Positions 22,955 to 31,243 of a DNA stretch of 54,292 nucleotides are shown in pieces. A program made the translations under genes and the position numbers. Positions within the stretch are counted from its first letter, which is position 1, and every line of letters starts with the position of its first letter. The notes under the pieces are model-generated. The model saw nothing but the letters and a program-made list of their open reading frames with translations. It had not been told where the DNA came from and did no database searches. This stretch comes from a virus. The DNA lies in the IMG/VR virus record IMGVR_UViG_3300025547_000008, positions 1 through 54,292 of that record. One strand, 5' to 3'.

Positions 22955-24163
22955 TTAATTCATTAAATGTGGTTTAGCTTCTATAATACCAGCATTTGTT
23001 ACTTCTACAAATTCACATTTAGTTTGAAATTCTTCTATATTAGATGCACCTACATATGACATAGACGATCTTAATCCATCAGAAATATCATTTAATATAC
23101 GTTTTGTTTTACCCTTGTATTCAACACGAAACGAATAACCTTCTACATTCTTGCTTTCATTTCTTTTTAATTTGTTTTCAAGGGAGGCTGAACCGGAGTA
23201 TTTTTTATATAATCTTTCGTTTGGCCAGAGACCGTCTTTGTGAATTTCTCCAGGAGTTTCTTTTGTACCTGAGAGCAACGATCCCAGCATAACACTGTCA
23301 GCCCCAATGCCAATAGATTTACAGATATCAGCAATGTACCCAATCCCACCATCAGTAATAACGGGAACGTTATAAGTATCAGCAATGATGCAACAATCTT
23401 GAATGGAAGTGATATTAGGAACACCAACCCCGGTTTGTATGCGGGTAGAACACACTGAACCTCCTCCGATTCCCACTCGCAATCCATCAACTCCCCACTC
23501 ACATAAGTCCTTTGCCGCGGTTCCGGTTGCAATCGAACCTCCGATGATTTCAACATCTCCTCTAAGTCCATTTTTTAACTCCCTAATTGTATCTTTTACT
23601 AATTTATGATGTCCGTGTGCTACATCTATAAGTAGTACATTACATCCGTTAGCTACTAATTCTTGTGCTCGTTCTAAGTAATCTCCGGTGACTCCTATGG
23701 CTGCACATAATGGTTTTCTTCTCCATCGTTTATTCATCGTTTCCATCTCATCTACAAATGACATATCTTCCTTTAAGTCATCCCAATCATCTTTATTCGG
23801 AGTGAGTTGACTGCTAAGTAAATTTCCGTTGAACTTACTATTCCACTTTTCCCACGTTTCTTCATATGAACTAAAATCTTTACCAATACCAAAAAACTTA
23901 TCCCATTCAGTGTGAAGTTCGTTCATCATACGAGCTTGTTCTTCAATAGTATTGAATCTATGTAGAACACCAACTCCACCCCAGTCCATCATTTCTAATG
24001 CCATTTCGTAACCAGTAACAGTATCCATTGGAGAAGAAACTACTGGAATAGTTATTTCAGTATTCTTTGTGAAACGAGTTGTTAAGTTTATATCACTTCT
24101 GGATAGTATTTCACTATATTTTGGAACTATGCCAATATCGTCGTATGTTAATGCCTTTTTCAT
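22955..24163 (-). CDS. IMP dehydrogenase / GMP reductase family enzyme (402 aa)
   Basis: (beta/alpha)8 purine enzyme. It starts LTYDDIGIVPKYSEI, then VVSSPMDTVTGYEMALEM, the NAD/IMP region LLIDVAHGHH, GGSIATGTAA, and the catalytic loop GGGSVCSTRIQTGVGVP with Cys238. The phosphate-site loop is DGGIGYIADICKSI, and the flap region ends with GYSFRVEYKG. A normal IMPDH has a CBS-pair insert after about residue 90; here it is replaced by a short linker of about 40 residues. The C-terminal GLRSSMSYVGA is close to GMP reductase. Either a CBS-less IMPDH or a GMP reductase; it would adjust guanine nucleotide pools for replication. Confidence 0.85.
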   Translation of the reverse strand: MKKALTYDDIGIVPKYSEILSRSDINLTTRFTKNTEITIPVVSSPMDTVTGYEMALEMMDWGGVGVLHRFNTIEEQARMMNELHTEWDKFFGIGKDFSSYEETWEKWNSKFNGNLLSSQLTPNKDDWDDLKEDMSFVDEMETMNKRWRRKPLCAAIGVTGDYLERAQELVANGCNVLLIDVAHGHHKLVKDTIRELKNGLRGDVEIIGGSIATGTAAKDLCEWGVDGLRVGIGGGSVCSTRIQTGVGVPNITSIQDCCIIADTYNVPVITDGGIGYIADICKSIGIGADSVMLGSLLSGTKETPGEIHKDGLWPNERLYKKYSGSASLENKLKRNESKNVEGYSFRVEYKGKTKRILNDISDGLRSSMSYVGASNIEEFQTKCEFVEVTNAGIIEAKPHLMN

Positions 24164-24369
24164 TTATTTTGTTTTCATTTTCATTTTCTTGTTTAAGAAT
24201 CCAGTTCTCCCAAATGGCCATTTTGAATTATCCAATTTCATTATTTCGACATCACCTTGAATTTCATGATTATAGCAACACGTTGGACATAATGGGTCAA
24301 TGGGTTTTCTTCTTGTAGTACTTCTTTTTGCAATCCACATGACTGGTAAATGTAATCATATATTGGCAT
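24164..24369 (-). pseudogene. FmdB-like zinc-ribbon gene with broken frame
   Basis: From the ATG at 24369 the frame reads MPIYDYIYQSCGLQKEVLQ, very close to the start of FmdB-type regulatory zinc ribbons (M-P-I-Y-x-Y-x-C-x-x-C-G), then runs 42 codons to a stop at 24241. The natural continuation, DPLCPTCCYNHEIQGDVEIM with the second CxxC pair, is in another frame from about 24310 to the stop at 24164. The first Cys of the first pair is Tyr. This looks like a one-base frameshift in a zinc-ribbon gene. Alternatively the second frame is a separate 58-codon gene starting at 24340. Not both can be intact as one protein. Confidence 0.5.
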
Positions 24370-24370
24370 T

Positions 24371-24625
24371 TTAATTAAACCGATTTATAAAACTTCTATT
24401 AAAGAAATAAAAACAAGTTGCAAAGAATACATCATCCACAGGAGTTGCTTCTGGCCAATTGAAATTCCATACTACTGTGAATACCAACCATGGACTAAAC
24501 AACATAGCGGCTTTTAAAATTCCACTCCATTGTCCTTTTCGTTCCGGTAGTAGATGTTCATTCTTTATACGTATGAACGGTGTTCCATCATCATACCTTT
24601 TTATCACTCTACCCCAGTCACCCAT
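24371..24625 (-). CDS. Small membrane-associated protein (84 aa), unknown
   Basis: Starts MGDWGRVIKRYDDGTPFIRI, then contains hydrophobic segments around 40-55 (MLFSPWLVFTVVWNF) and 63-75 (DDVFFATCFYFFNR). Its start overlaps the stop of the AAA+ gene upstream (24625), and it ends 1 nt before the broken zinc-ribbon start. Likely membrane-associated; function unknown. Confidence 0.75.
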   Translation of the reverse strand: MGDWGRVIKRYDDGTPFIRIKNEHLLPERKGQWSGILKAAMLFSPWLVFTVVWNFNWPEATPVDDVFFATCFYFFNRSFINRFN

Positions 24626-25623
24626 TATACAAACCCAGTACTTTTCTTCCCACGAAATTCTTTTTCGTAACTCTCAGAGTGCTCGTGTTTAGCTCGCATG
24701 AGATTAATCCGGTCAACTGTATCATCGCAGTCTAAATCGAAAACCTCAACTGCGATAATTAATTCTTTGAGATGTGCGAGTGTCCACCCATCAGTTTCTT
24801 TAGCCCAACCTTTAATTTGTGGTTTAGATAAATTTTTAGATTTCTCTGTTAGATAAAGTATTCTATCTTTCAGGGAAGGAACGCCCACATAAGAAACTCT
24901 ATCGAACCTTGATGGTCTGTTGATTATTCTATCAGGTAAATCTTCGGGGTAGTTCGTCGTAGCAATTACAATAGTATTTGAATGTTGAATCGAACCATCT
25001 AAGAATTCTAATACGGCCTGTTCTTCATGCCTATCTTTAATTAGCGAATCAATATCTTCCATTACGATAAGTACTTTCCTATCTGGTTCTATATTTTTAA
25101 ATGATCGGAGTGCACTCATTAAATTGTAATTAAATATAAATACTACATTTCCTTGTGATATAAAATCTTTGATGATAAAGGAAACAGTACAAGTCTTACC
25201 ACCACCTGGTGGGCCCCATAAAAGAAATCCACGTTTGTGTGGTTCTCCACGATCCAAATATCTATCCTTCATTGTCCAGAAAGTATCGAACTCATCTATA
25301 ACGGTATCTGCCATTGAATCTGGAAATCTAATCAATTCACTAATATCCAAACTTTCCTTACTGAAAAAATTTCCGAATTGGTCATCTTGTGCCTTGTATA
25401 AGCCAGGTGGTAAAATATCAATTGTTTTAGAAGATGGTCTAAAGTTAGAACCTTGTTCTATATTGTATTGACAGAAATATTGTTCTCTAGTTTTCCCCGA
25501 TATGTCATCAATTTCTTCGAATTCGCAACCATCCCACAAGTCTGGTGGTACATCTAGTTTAGGTATATTGGTTGTTCTCATAGATTCCAATACTTTTTCT
25601 AAACTTTTTTTTCTTTTTGCCAT
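24625..25623 (-). CDS. AAA+ ATPase (332 aa)
   Basis: Classic AAA+ module: Walker A GPPGGGKT at 137-144, Walker B VLIVMEDID at 184-192, sensor-1 IATTNYPE near 211, and Arg-finger-type NRPSRFDR at 225-232, then a C-terminal helical lid. The N-terminal 110 residues carry no known domain. The motif order is of the BCS1/FtsH/p97-type subgroup, so it would act as an oligomeric remodeller of proteins or nucleoprotein. In phages similar ATPases sit near replication or maturation genes. It is promoter-proximal in an operon with the TM protein, zinc ribbon and IMPDH gene. Confidence 0.85.
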   Translation of the reverse strand: MAKRKKSLEKVLESMRTTNIPKLDVPPDLWDGCEFEEIDDISGKTREQYFCQYNIEQGSNFRPSSKTIDILPPGLYKAQDDQFGNFFSKESLDISELIRFPDSMADTVIDEFDTFWTMKDRYLDRGEPHKRGFLLWGPPGGGKTCTVSFIIKDFISQGNVVFIFNYNLMSALRSFKNIEPDRKVLIVMEDIDSLIKDRHEEQAVLEFLDGSIQHSNTIVIATTNYPEDLPDRIINRPSRFDRVSYVGVPSLKDRILYLTEKSKNLSKPQIKGWAKETDGWTLAHLKELIIAVEVFDLDCDDTVDRINLMRAKHEHSESYEKEFRGKKSTGFV

Positions 25624-25660
25624 TTTTTACTTCCTTATTATTTTCAAATTAAATTCTTTA

Positions 25661-25669
25661 ATAAATATA
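25661..25669 (-). promoter_or_regulatory. TATATTTAT motif upstream of AAA+ operon
   Basis: Minus strand TATATTTATTAAAG, 38 nt upstream of the start at 25623. One of the intergenic 9-mer copies. Confidence 0.45.
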
Positions 25670-25727
25670 TCAATCCACACCGAAACACCAAGATAAATGT
25701 TGGTATTAAAAATTAATCAATTTACTT

Positions 25728-27017
25728 TTATACTTCCCGAATACCATCTTCAAATACATGCTTTACTGTTGGGAAACGTAGTGATATTTTCCCAGTTTTA
25801 TCAGTTGATTCTTCAAAATACTGCACAGTTATTTCCTTTCCGAGAATTAAATTATTATCATTATAATATCTATGTCGTTGGTCTAAACTAAATCCAGACC
25901 CAACAGATACTACTTCACCCTTATGCTCTATAATCACATTGGTTAATGTTTCTATCGTTTCTTCCAACCCAGTTTCTTTACTAATAATTCTGAACGGTCC
26001 TGTTTCTACTCGTATAACTTTGTATTCGGCATCAAACATCTTCTTTACTTTGAGTAAATTTCTTGTCCGTTTACCTTCATACTCATAATCACGACGAACC
26101 ATAATACCTTCCCAACCTTTATCATTCGCCATATCTAACAATTCAATAATTTCAGCTTCACCATTTTTAATGAGAGTCATTTCTAATCGCTCTATGTAAG
26201 TAGAAACACCTAAATCATTCCAGGGCATTCTTTCGGTCAATGTTACATCTGATTTTTTAGAATCAAATTCATCGAGTGTTAAGCAATCAAACACTATATA
26301 TTTTGGATTTTCGATTGTGTAATCTTTTTTTCTAATTTGACTTACTACCGCCGTAAAATCTTCGTTTCCGTTATCATCAACAATACACATTTCACCATCT
26401 AAAACAAAATTATTAAATCTCATATTTTCTAATGCTGTTTTGACTTTGGATAGTGTGTGGAATTCTTTTCCCTTTCGTGAATAAAAAGTTACCACCCCGT
26501 TTTCTTTACGTGTAATAACTCGCACACCATCTAACTTACGAGTCCAATACCAATCTTCTGTATCCCAATTTATTTTGTGAGCGTGGTCTTCGTATTTGTG
26601 AGCTAATGCTACATCAAATGTTGGAATCAAACCCGGAAATACTTTATTGATTACCTTGGCATCTGTCCGAGTTTTTAAATTCTTCTCCAATATATTATAA
26701 ATCAATTCTTTATATTCTGAATATGTTTTTATAAATCCATTTGTTACTGATATTGCTTTATGTCCAGTAATTTCTCTGTTAGATAACATATCCAATAATT
26801 CAAATAAATCCGTGATAGTGTTCTCAAATAAATGAGAATTCTTTTGTAAATTTTTAGGGGATACTCCAAACATTCTATATGGGTCATATGTATATAATAA
26901 CACATTTTTTAATGTGGGATATTTTGAGAGTATATCTATTTTATCATTTTTAGAATTTGTAGAATTTAACTCAATTGTCATATCCTTTAATTCACTTAGT
27001 ATATGTTCTGTATTCAT
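25728..27017 (-). CDS. ATP-dependent DNA ligase (429 aa)
   Basis: The nucleotidyltransferase motif I KLDGVR carries the adenylated Lys (167 if counted from 27035, 161 from this start). Later motifs are LDGEMCIVDD (III), a IVFDCL segment, WEGIMVRRD (IV) and LLKVKKM (V), followed by an OB-type C-terminus. The N-terminal 150 residues are helical, as in phage T4-type ligases. The start at 27017 (MNTEHIL) is chosen for its AAAAGAAGA site; an ATG at 27035 would overlap the upstream gene. Joins nicks during replication and recombination. Its promoter is shared with the 65-residue gene upstream. Confidence 0.9.
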   Translation of the reverse strand: MNTEHILSELKDMTIELNSTNSKNDKIDILSKYPTLKNVLLYTYDPYRMFGVSPKNLQKNSHLFENTITDLFELLDMLSNREITGHKAISVTNGFIKTYSEYKELIYNILEKNLKTRTDAKVINKVFPGLIPTFDVALAHKYEDHAHKINWDTEDWYWTRKLDGVRVITRKENGVVTFYSRKGKEFHTLSKVKTALENMRFNNFVLDGEMCIVDDNGNEDFTAVVSQIRKKDYTIENPKYIVFDCLTLDEFDSKKSDVTLTERMPWNDLGVSTYIERLEMTLIKNGEAEIIELLDMANDKGWEGIMVRRDYEYEGKRTRNLLKVKKMFDAEYKVIRVETGPFRIISKETGLEETIETLTNVIIEHKGEVVSVGSGFSLDQRHRYYNDNNLILGKEITVQYFEESTDKTGKISLRFPTVKHVFEDGIREV

Positions 27018-27027
27018 TTTTCTTCTT

Positions 27028-27225
27028 TTAAACATTCCACTCTAAATTTTCATCTATAATCACCGGTTGAGCGACAGGCGTCAAACAGTATATTTCTCCA
27101 CGTGCAGTCAACCACTCATTCAGTATAAATGCTCTTACTTCATCGCGATCAAGTGCTGTAATAAAATAAATACTTTCAGTATCCCCTCTATCTCGTCTAA
27201 ATTGTATGTAATATGAATAATACAT
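27028..27225 (-). CDS. Small protein upstream of ligase (65 aa), unknown
   Basis: Begins MYYSYYIQFRRDRGDTESIY, with predicted mixed alpha/beta content and the segment ALDRDEVRAFILNEWLTARG. It is the first gene after the sigma70-type promoter at 27255-27283, so it is an early gene. No family is recognised. Confidence 0.75.
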   Translation of the reverse strand: MYYSYYIQFRRDRGDTESIYFITALDRDEVRAFILNEWLTARGEIYCLTPVAQPVIIDENLEWNV

Positions 27226-27254
27226 TTGTTGTTTTTCCTTTTTTGTTACGACGT

Positions 27255-27283
27255 AATATACGACAAATATTTGGTAATGTCAA
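27255..27283 (-). promoter_or_regulatory. sigma70-type promoter (TTGACA, 17 bp, TATATT)
   Basis: Minus strand -35 at 27278-27283 and -10 at 27255-27260, exactly 17 bp apart. About 30 nt upstream of the small gene before the DNA ligase. Confidence 0.8.
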
Positions 27284-27291
27284 TTACTTTA

Positions 27292-27585
27292 TTAATCTTC
27301 TTTTAGAAACAACATAAATAACAAAACCATTTCACCCTCGGTGTGCCAAGTTTTATAATCTTCAGTAAGGTTGAAAATATTGACACCTGAAAAATCTTCA
27401 TTGGACATTAATACTGGGTCGTATGAATCACCAAACTCATATGTATAGTAATATGATGGTTCTACTTCCCCACTTTCTTCTGTAGATACATCTGTTCGAT
27501 CAAATCCATAATCTATAAATGTCCTTTCAGTTATTTTAGTTTCGTTCATAAACGGTACTAATTCTTCAATCGCTACTGTCTGCAT
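27292..27585 (-). CDS. Acidic protein (97 aa), unknown
   Basis: Acidic, with Tyr-rich centre (EVEPSYYYTYEFGDSYDP) and hydrophobic C-terminal helix (MVLLFMLFLKED). Overlaps the 3' end of the zinc-ribbon gene upstream by 20 nt. Its stop lies just before the sigma70 promoter of the next unit. No family is recognised. Confidence 0.7.
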   Translation of the reverse strand: MQTVAIEELVPFMNETKITERTFIDYGFDRTDVSTEESGEVEPSYYYTYEFGDSYDPVLMSNEDFSGVNIFNLTEDYKTWHTEGEMVLLFMLFLKED

Positions 27586-28009
27586 AATACTCCTTTAATA
27601 TTTCCTTCGCAGATTTGATTCCCAAGTCCATCTCACTTTGAGTATCTTGAATCCACTTGATTAATTCTAATATGTCTTGTTTATAAAACAATGGGTCACT
27701 GTGCTGAGATTCTTCGAGATACATAATTTTACCCTTGCCATCCGTTAAATCTATTCCTTCACAATCTATACGTTTGTAGAAAATTAACTCTTCTTCTAAT
27801 TTTTTAATTTGTCTTACGTGGGCTTCGTGTGATTCACCAAGTTCAGTGTAAGCATCAAGTCCTACTTTTGGTATTGTATCATCTGGTTCTGTGTAAGATA
27901 GACACGCACAGAATTTACAAAAGTAATCCCCCATGAAATCATGTGCACCTAATTTTCCACAGTTATCACATTTTGCATCTTTATCATACAACATTTCTCT
28001 ATTTTCCAT
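27566..28009 (-). CDS. Zinc-ribbon protein (147 aa), unknown
   Basis: The N-terminus has two Cys pairs, CDNCGKLG and CKFCAC, spaced about 14 residues apart, a zinc ribbon. The middle is acidic; the C-terminal half is helical. Such ribbons in phages often bind DNA or RNA polymerase. No further family is assigned. It overlaps the downstream 97-residue gene. Confidence 0.75.
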   Translation of the reverse strand: MENREMLYDKDAKCDNCGKLGAHDFMGDYFCKFCACLSYTEPDDTIPKVGLDAYTELGESHEAHVRQIKKLEEELIFYKRIDCEGIDLTDGKGKIMYLEESQHSDPLFYKQDILELIKWIQDTQSEMDLGIKSAKEILKEYYADSSD

Positions 28010-28032
28010 TTTGTTTCTCCTTTATTTCATCT

Positions 28033-28224
28033 CTAATAACCATCATAATCTCTCTCTTTTAATTCTGGAAACAACCTTGTTAATTTTGAATTGTCAGGAT
28101 ATTTTATTTTCATTTCCAATTGTTTAACATAAACGGATACATCATAAGGTACTTCGTACATCTCACGCTTTTCTGTTTTTTGATTATAGCAATTTATATA
28201 ATGTGTACCGTTACTTTTTTTCAT
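28033..28224 (-). CDS. Small protein (63 aa), unknown
   Basis: Mixed-charge protein with an aromatic core (EVPYDVSVYVKQLEMKIKYP) and C-terminus LKERDYDGY. Its start overlaps the upstream gene's stop region by 14 nt. No family is recognised. Confidence 0.65.
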   Translation of the reverse strand: MKKSNGTHYINCYNQKTEKREMYEVPYDVSVYVKQLEMKIKYPDNSKLTRLFPELKERDYDGY

Positions 28225-28522
28225 TTAAATACCACTCCGGCTGTTTACTACACCAAGAATAATTCAAAAGAAACATATCAACTGCTCTTTCACAATCAGC
28301 TTTTTTCATATAACTACTATCACATACTTCTCGTTGTGCTGGTTTTATTTTATGCAAGTAATTAACCATCCAATGTTTGAATTCTTTTTCTGTTTCTTCA
28401 GACCAAGTATGTTTAAAGAACCAATTATCTTCTTGCATATCAATATCATTATAATTTACTCCTGCAAATAAACACATTGTGTTTAAAATAATATTGAGAT
28501 GTGTACCATATTCTTTTTTCAT
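28211..28522 (-). CDS. Small helical protein (103 aa), unknown
   Basis: The start at 28522 is chosen because ATG overlaps the upstream stop as TAATG; the longer frame adds four residues. It is a helical protein with several Trp/Cys residues (FFKHTWSEETEKEFKHWMVN). The spacing of Cys residues in CDSSYMKKADCERAV might bind metal, but no known ribbon is evident. Function unknown. Confidence 0.7.
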   Translation of the reverse strand: MKKEYGTHLNIILNTMCLFAGVNYNDIDMQEDNWFFKHTWSEETEKEFKHWMVNYLHKIKPAQREVCDSSYMKKADCERAVDMFLLNYSWCSKQPEWYLNEKK

Positions 28523-28848
28523 TACAGCCCCCATACTCTATTTTTATCATAGATGAATTCAACTCCATCATAATCATATATATCCCAATCAACATCATCA
28601 GGTATTTCTAACACATCTAATGCTGAATAACGTCCGTTAGCATCTTCACCCAACTTTTCAACTACTTTTACTAAATTTTCATCATCACGGTTCAAATCCC
28701 ACACAAAAAATGTATACTTACCAACACCAAACTTATCATCTTTAGCGGTCAACTCTAATTCTATACCAGACAAATCAGCATATTTTTCAATAGCCAAATC
28801 CGACAATCCAAATCCACCAAAACATCTGTTTATTACTATTTTTTTCAT
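28522..28848 (-). CDS. Conserved-type phage protein (108 aa), unknown
   Basis: The start overlaps the 56-residue gene's stop as TAATG at 28846-28850. The sequence begins MKKIVINRCFGGFGLSDLAI and ends with a beta segment FIYDKNRVWGL. The opening Gly/Cys-rich segment resembles a small conserved phage protein family I have seen before but cannot name. No catalytic motif. Confidence 0.75.
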   Translation of the reverse strand: MKKIVINRCFGGFGLSDLAIEKYADLSGIELELTAKDDKFGVGKYTFFVWDLNRDDENLVKVVEKLGEDANGRYSALDVLEIPDDVDWDIYDYDGVEFIYDKNRVWGL

Positions 28849-29018
28849 TATATCAAACTCCTAATTAATGTGAATAATCCAACTAATCCAAGTCCAGAGA
28901 ATATACCAAAGTAAAATCCTTTACGTTGGAATGTTTCTGCTACTGCTATCAAATCCCACTGTGATACTGATACTTCTTTATCCATATCTTCTGTATTATT
29001 TATTTCCGGGAAATTCAT
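28848..29018 (-). CDS. Small single-TM protein (56 aa)
   Basis: Starts MNFPEINNTEDMDKE after the AGAGGTGG ribosome site. Residues 35-51 are hydrophobic (YFGIFSGLGLVGLFTLI). It overlaps both neighbours: its ATG lies inside the end of the gene ending at 29015, and its stop joins the next start as TAATG. Membrane protein of unknown function; too short for a routine gene call. Confidence 0.75.
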   Translation of the reverse strand: MNFPEINNTEDMDKEVSVSQWDLIAVAETFQRKGFYFGIFSGLGLVGLFTLIRSLI

Positions 29019-29377
29019 TTTACCACCTCTAATTTTGCTAATTCAGTTTTTCCAAATTGTGTAACGTGAGAACTAACCACGTGTTCGTTTCTATCGAAAT
29101 TCTCTAGCCATTGTTGATGACGCAACACTTGATGTAAATCATACGCTAATTCACTATCTTCAGTATGTCCAAACATTTGATTGTAATCATAATCAGAATC
29201 TAACGTTTTTAATAATTCACGTTGTTTATCATTTAACTTTTCTAATGATTTATCATCCCATGTAATATCATCCAATGCATATTTTAACTGACCAACTAAC
29301 TGTCTCATTAATGAGTGAGTTGCTCGATTTAAAATATCGAGTTGTTTTTCATTTATTGTTAATGTGTATTTTTTCAT
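29015..29377 (-). CDS. Helical protein (120 aa), unknown
   Basis: Alpha-helical, with heptad-like leucine spacing (QLDILNRATHSLMRQLVGQL), a YDYNQMFGHTEDSELAYDLH segment and a charged C-terminus. Its 3' end shares a few nucleotides with the next gene's start. It is the first gene downstream of the 29404-29432 promoter. No family is recognised. Confidence 0.75.
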   Translation of the reverse strand: MKKYTLTINEKQLDILNRATHSLMRQLVGQLKYALDDITWDDKSLEKLNDKQRELLKTLDSDYDYNQMFGHTEDSELAYDLHQVLRHQQWLENFDRNEHVVSSHVTQFGKTELAKLEVVK

Positions 29378-29403
29378 TTGTAGCCTTTATTTAGTCACCC
29401 TAT

Positions 29404-29432
29404 AATATACAACATATTTTTGTTAAAATCAA
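29404..29432 (-). promoter_or_regulatory. sigma70-type promoter (TTGATT, 17 bp, TATATT)
   Basis: Minus strand -35 at 29427-29432 and -10 at 29404-29409. It overlaps the last codons of the upstream gene and lies about 30 nt before the ATG at 29377. Confidence 0.7.
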
Positions 29433-29707
29433 GTAGTTTTTTTCATTTGTTTGTGAAATTTATTTAATTGTGCGGCTAATAATTTAGTTTGTTGCTTATT
29501 TAACAGAATACTATCTGCACTTAACTCACCGTGCCATAGTGCTCTCCAAATATAAGATACTCGTTGTCTCAAAGTTGAGCTTCCCCAATTACTATATCTC
29601 ATCATTGAGATTTCTATATCGTCAGTCCAATCTTTCCAAAGGGTTATTCTTATAGTTGAACAGCCACATTCACAATCAACATAGTATTTTTCTTTATCAT
29701 TTTTCAT
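29429..29707 (-). CDS. Small Cys-rich protein (92 aa), unknown
   Basis: N-terminal Cys cluster in VDCECGCSTIRITLWKDW suggests metal or zinc binding. The middle has aromatic-rich helices (WGSSTLRQRVSYIWRALWHG) and the C-terminus is basic. The start at 29707 is joined to the upstream small ORF by a TAATG overlap. No family is recognised. Confidence 0.75.
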   Translation of the reverse strand: MKNDKEKYYVDCECGCSTIRITLWKDWTDDIEISMMRYSNWGSSTLRQRVSYIWRALWHGELSADSILLNKQQTKLLAAQLNKFHKQMKKTT

Positions 29708-29841
29708 TAGTCCACCAACGTTTTTTTAATATTAACTTCTGAGCCCATTCGAATTACAATCTTCTTAAACCAGATAGAGTTCATAACTTTATCAAATTCA
29801 ACTTTTGGATTATATCTTTTGTTTGTTTTTTTATCTCTCAT
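29707..29841 (-). CDS. Small basic protein (44 aa), probable
   Basis: Frame MRDKKTNKRYNPKVEFDKVM to a stop at 29707 that overlaps the next ATG as TAATG. That coupled junction, typical of this operon, is the main support. The start has a weak AGGTG site at very short spacing, and the same frame stays open upstream without an ATG. A longer original gene that lost its start is an alternative. Confidence 0.45.
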   Translation of the reverse strand: MRDKKTNKRYNPKVEFDKVMNSIWFKKIVIRMGSEVNIKKTLVD

Positions 29842-29881
29842 AACACCTAAATCTACACATAATAAACGACAAAGTAAAGGA

Positions 29882-30139
29882 TTATTTTGAATATTTTTTC
29901 CAAAGTCTATTACATTCTATCATATCTCTTTCTCTAATTTGTGTAGTTGGATAACATCCAATCATAGACTTAACCCGAAGAATATCACTTCGTTCAACTA
30001 GTGTTTGAGACGAAGAAGTAGTGAATATAATTCTTCGTAATAACTTATCTAATTTCTCTGTTATAGTATTTTGTTTAAACATAGTATATACCCAATTATC
30101 ATTAAATGATGGAGTTGATAATATAATTACCTTACTCAT
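29882..30139 (-). CDS. Protein with CNRLWKKY tail (85 aa), unknown
   Basis: The start at 30139 (MSKVIILSTP) is chosen because the longer frame (30163) only copies the end of the gene before it. The C-terminus is RERDMIECNRLWKKYSK, a motif that recurs in the next gene upstream (30132-30560) and, more loosely, at 38777 and 42355. Helical middle. The motif could be a domain end rather than a chance match. Function unknown. Confidence 0.7.
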   Translation of the reverse strand: MSKVIILSTPSFNDNWVYTMFKQNTITEKLDKLLRRIIFTTSSSQTLVERSDILRVKSMIGCYPTTQIRERDMIECNRLWKKYSK

Positions 30140-30560
30140 CTTTGTATTTTTTCCATAATTCATTACACCGTAACATTTCAGAGCGACTTATCTCTCCATC
30201 ATTTATTAGTCTATTCATTATATTATAGATTTCAAGCGTATGGTCTTCACTCCAATATGCCGCTCCGCAATTAATGATAGCATTACTTAACTTTTTCAAT
30301 TTATTTTTTACTTTGTAGAAAAAACCTTTATGATTATCATCTTCATTCATGTTAAAATCTACAATTATTCGTGCGTATAATTCACTTGCACTTAATTTAG
30401 AAAGTTCATCGGCATTATAAATTTTATGTTTAATTCCTGGGATTTGTAAGTCTCCAAATACAGTATAGGAATCAGTGTTCGTATAATACTTAAACTTTTT
30501 AATTACACCTATACACTTTAGTAAATCTAATCCCTTATCTACGTGAGTGTATTTTGGCAT
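30132..30560 (-). CDS. Protein with CNELWKKY tail (142 aa), unknown
   Basis: The N-terminal half has mixed strands (KCIGVIKKFKYYTNTDSYTV) and the middle is helical and basic (KNKLKKLSNAIINCGAAYWS). The C-terminus is INDGEISRSEMLRCNELWKK, close to the tail of the next gene downstream and of the 42355 gene. Adjacent to the metallophosphoesterase with no gap. No family is recognised. Confidence 0.75.
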   Translation of the reverse strand: MPKYTHVDKGLDLLKCIGVIKKFKYYTNTDSYTVFGDLQIPGIKHKIYNADELSKLSASELYARIIVDFNMNEDDNHKGFFYKVKNKLKKLSNAIINCGAAYWSEDHTLEIYNIMNRLINDGEISRSEMLRCNELWKKYKDE

Positions 30561-31235
30561 CTATATCTCTATAATGGTTACTGGATTTGTTAGTTTATAT
30601 TGCTCGTTCATCACAGAAACGTTAAAACATTCAGTCACACTATCATCATTCCATTTGATTGTTTCTTTCATTCCACCCGAACCGTGGATATGGCCGAACA
30701 TTGCAACTTTAGGTTTAACTCGTTCTAAATAATTTTTAAAGTGAATACAACCTAATGGTCTTTCGTGTTTATATTCTGGTGTAACTGAATCTAAAACTTT
30801 ATATGGGGGGCCATGACAAACTACAACATCAGCTTCTGGTGCATTCTCCCAAAATATTTTTGATTGTCTTTCTGTAAGATTGAATGCCCAATTATTAAAT
30901 TCGGGTGTGAAGTTACTACCGAAGAATTTAAGTCCTTCTATCTCTACTACTGTATCGTGTATGTACATAGAATCACATTCATTATCTATGACTTCTGCGT
31001 TATACGGAAAATCTTCAATCCCTAAGGAGTGATTTCCAGCAATCCAAAGTTTATAGTCAAACTGTGTTTGGCCTTTCATCCAATATATGAAATCTTGAAG
31101 TTCAGTTGGTTTATCTGTGTATGTTGCATCACCTGCATGTACTAGCACCGAAGTAACATCATCTGAAATTTCAGGTACATCAAATGAATAATCACAATGA
31201 TTATCCGATACTGCTATTATTTGTATTTTCTTCAT
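30561..31235 (-). CDS. Calcineurin-like metallophosphoesterase (224 aa)
   Basis: All metallophosphoesterase motifs are present: SDNH (Asp11, His13), HAGDAT (Asp36), GNH (67-69), CHGPP (His141) and GHIHG (His182, His184). The overall length and the FGSNFTPEFNNWAFNL segment resemble the MPPED-like cyclic-nucleotide or phosphoester hydrolase subgroup. Substrate is unknown; it could remove phosphates from nucleotides or signalling molecules. It is the first gene after a sigma70-type promoter at 31244-31272, so an early gene. Confidence 0.9.
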   Translation of the reverse strand: MKKIQIIAVSDNHCDYSFDVPEISDDVTSVLVHAGDATYTDKPTELQDFIYWMKGQTQFDYKLWIAGNHSLGIEDFPYNAEVIDNECDSMYIHDTVVEIEGLKFFGSNFTPEFNNWAFNLTERQSKIFWENAPEADVVVCHGPPYKVLDSVTPEYKHERPLGCIHFKNYLERVKPKVAMFGHIHGSGGMKETIKWNDDSVTECFNVSVMNEQYKLTNPVTIIEI

Positions 31236-31243
31236 AACCTTTT

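Noticed and set aside
23167-23571. 134-codon frame nested in the IMPDH/GMPR gene on the same strand
   Set aside because: Shadow frame of the well-supported enzyme; no ribosome site and an implausible hydrophobic composition.
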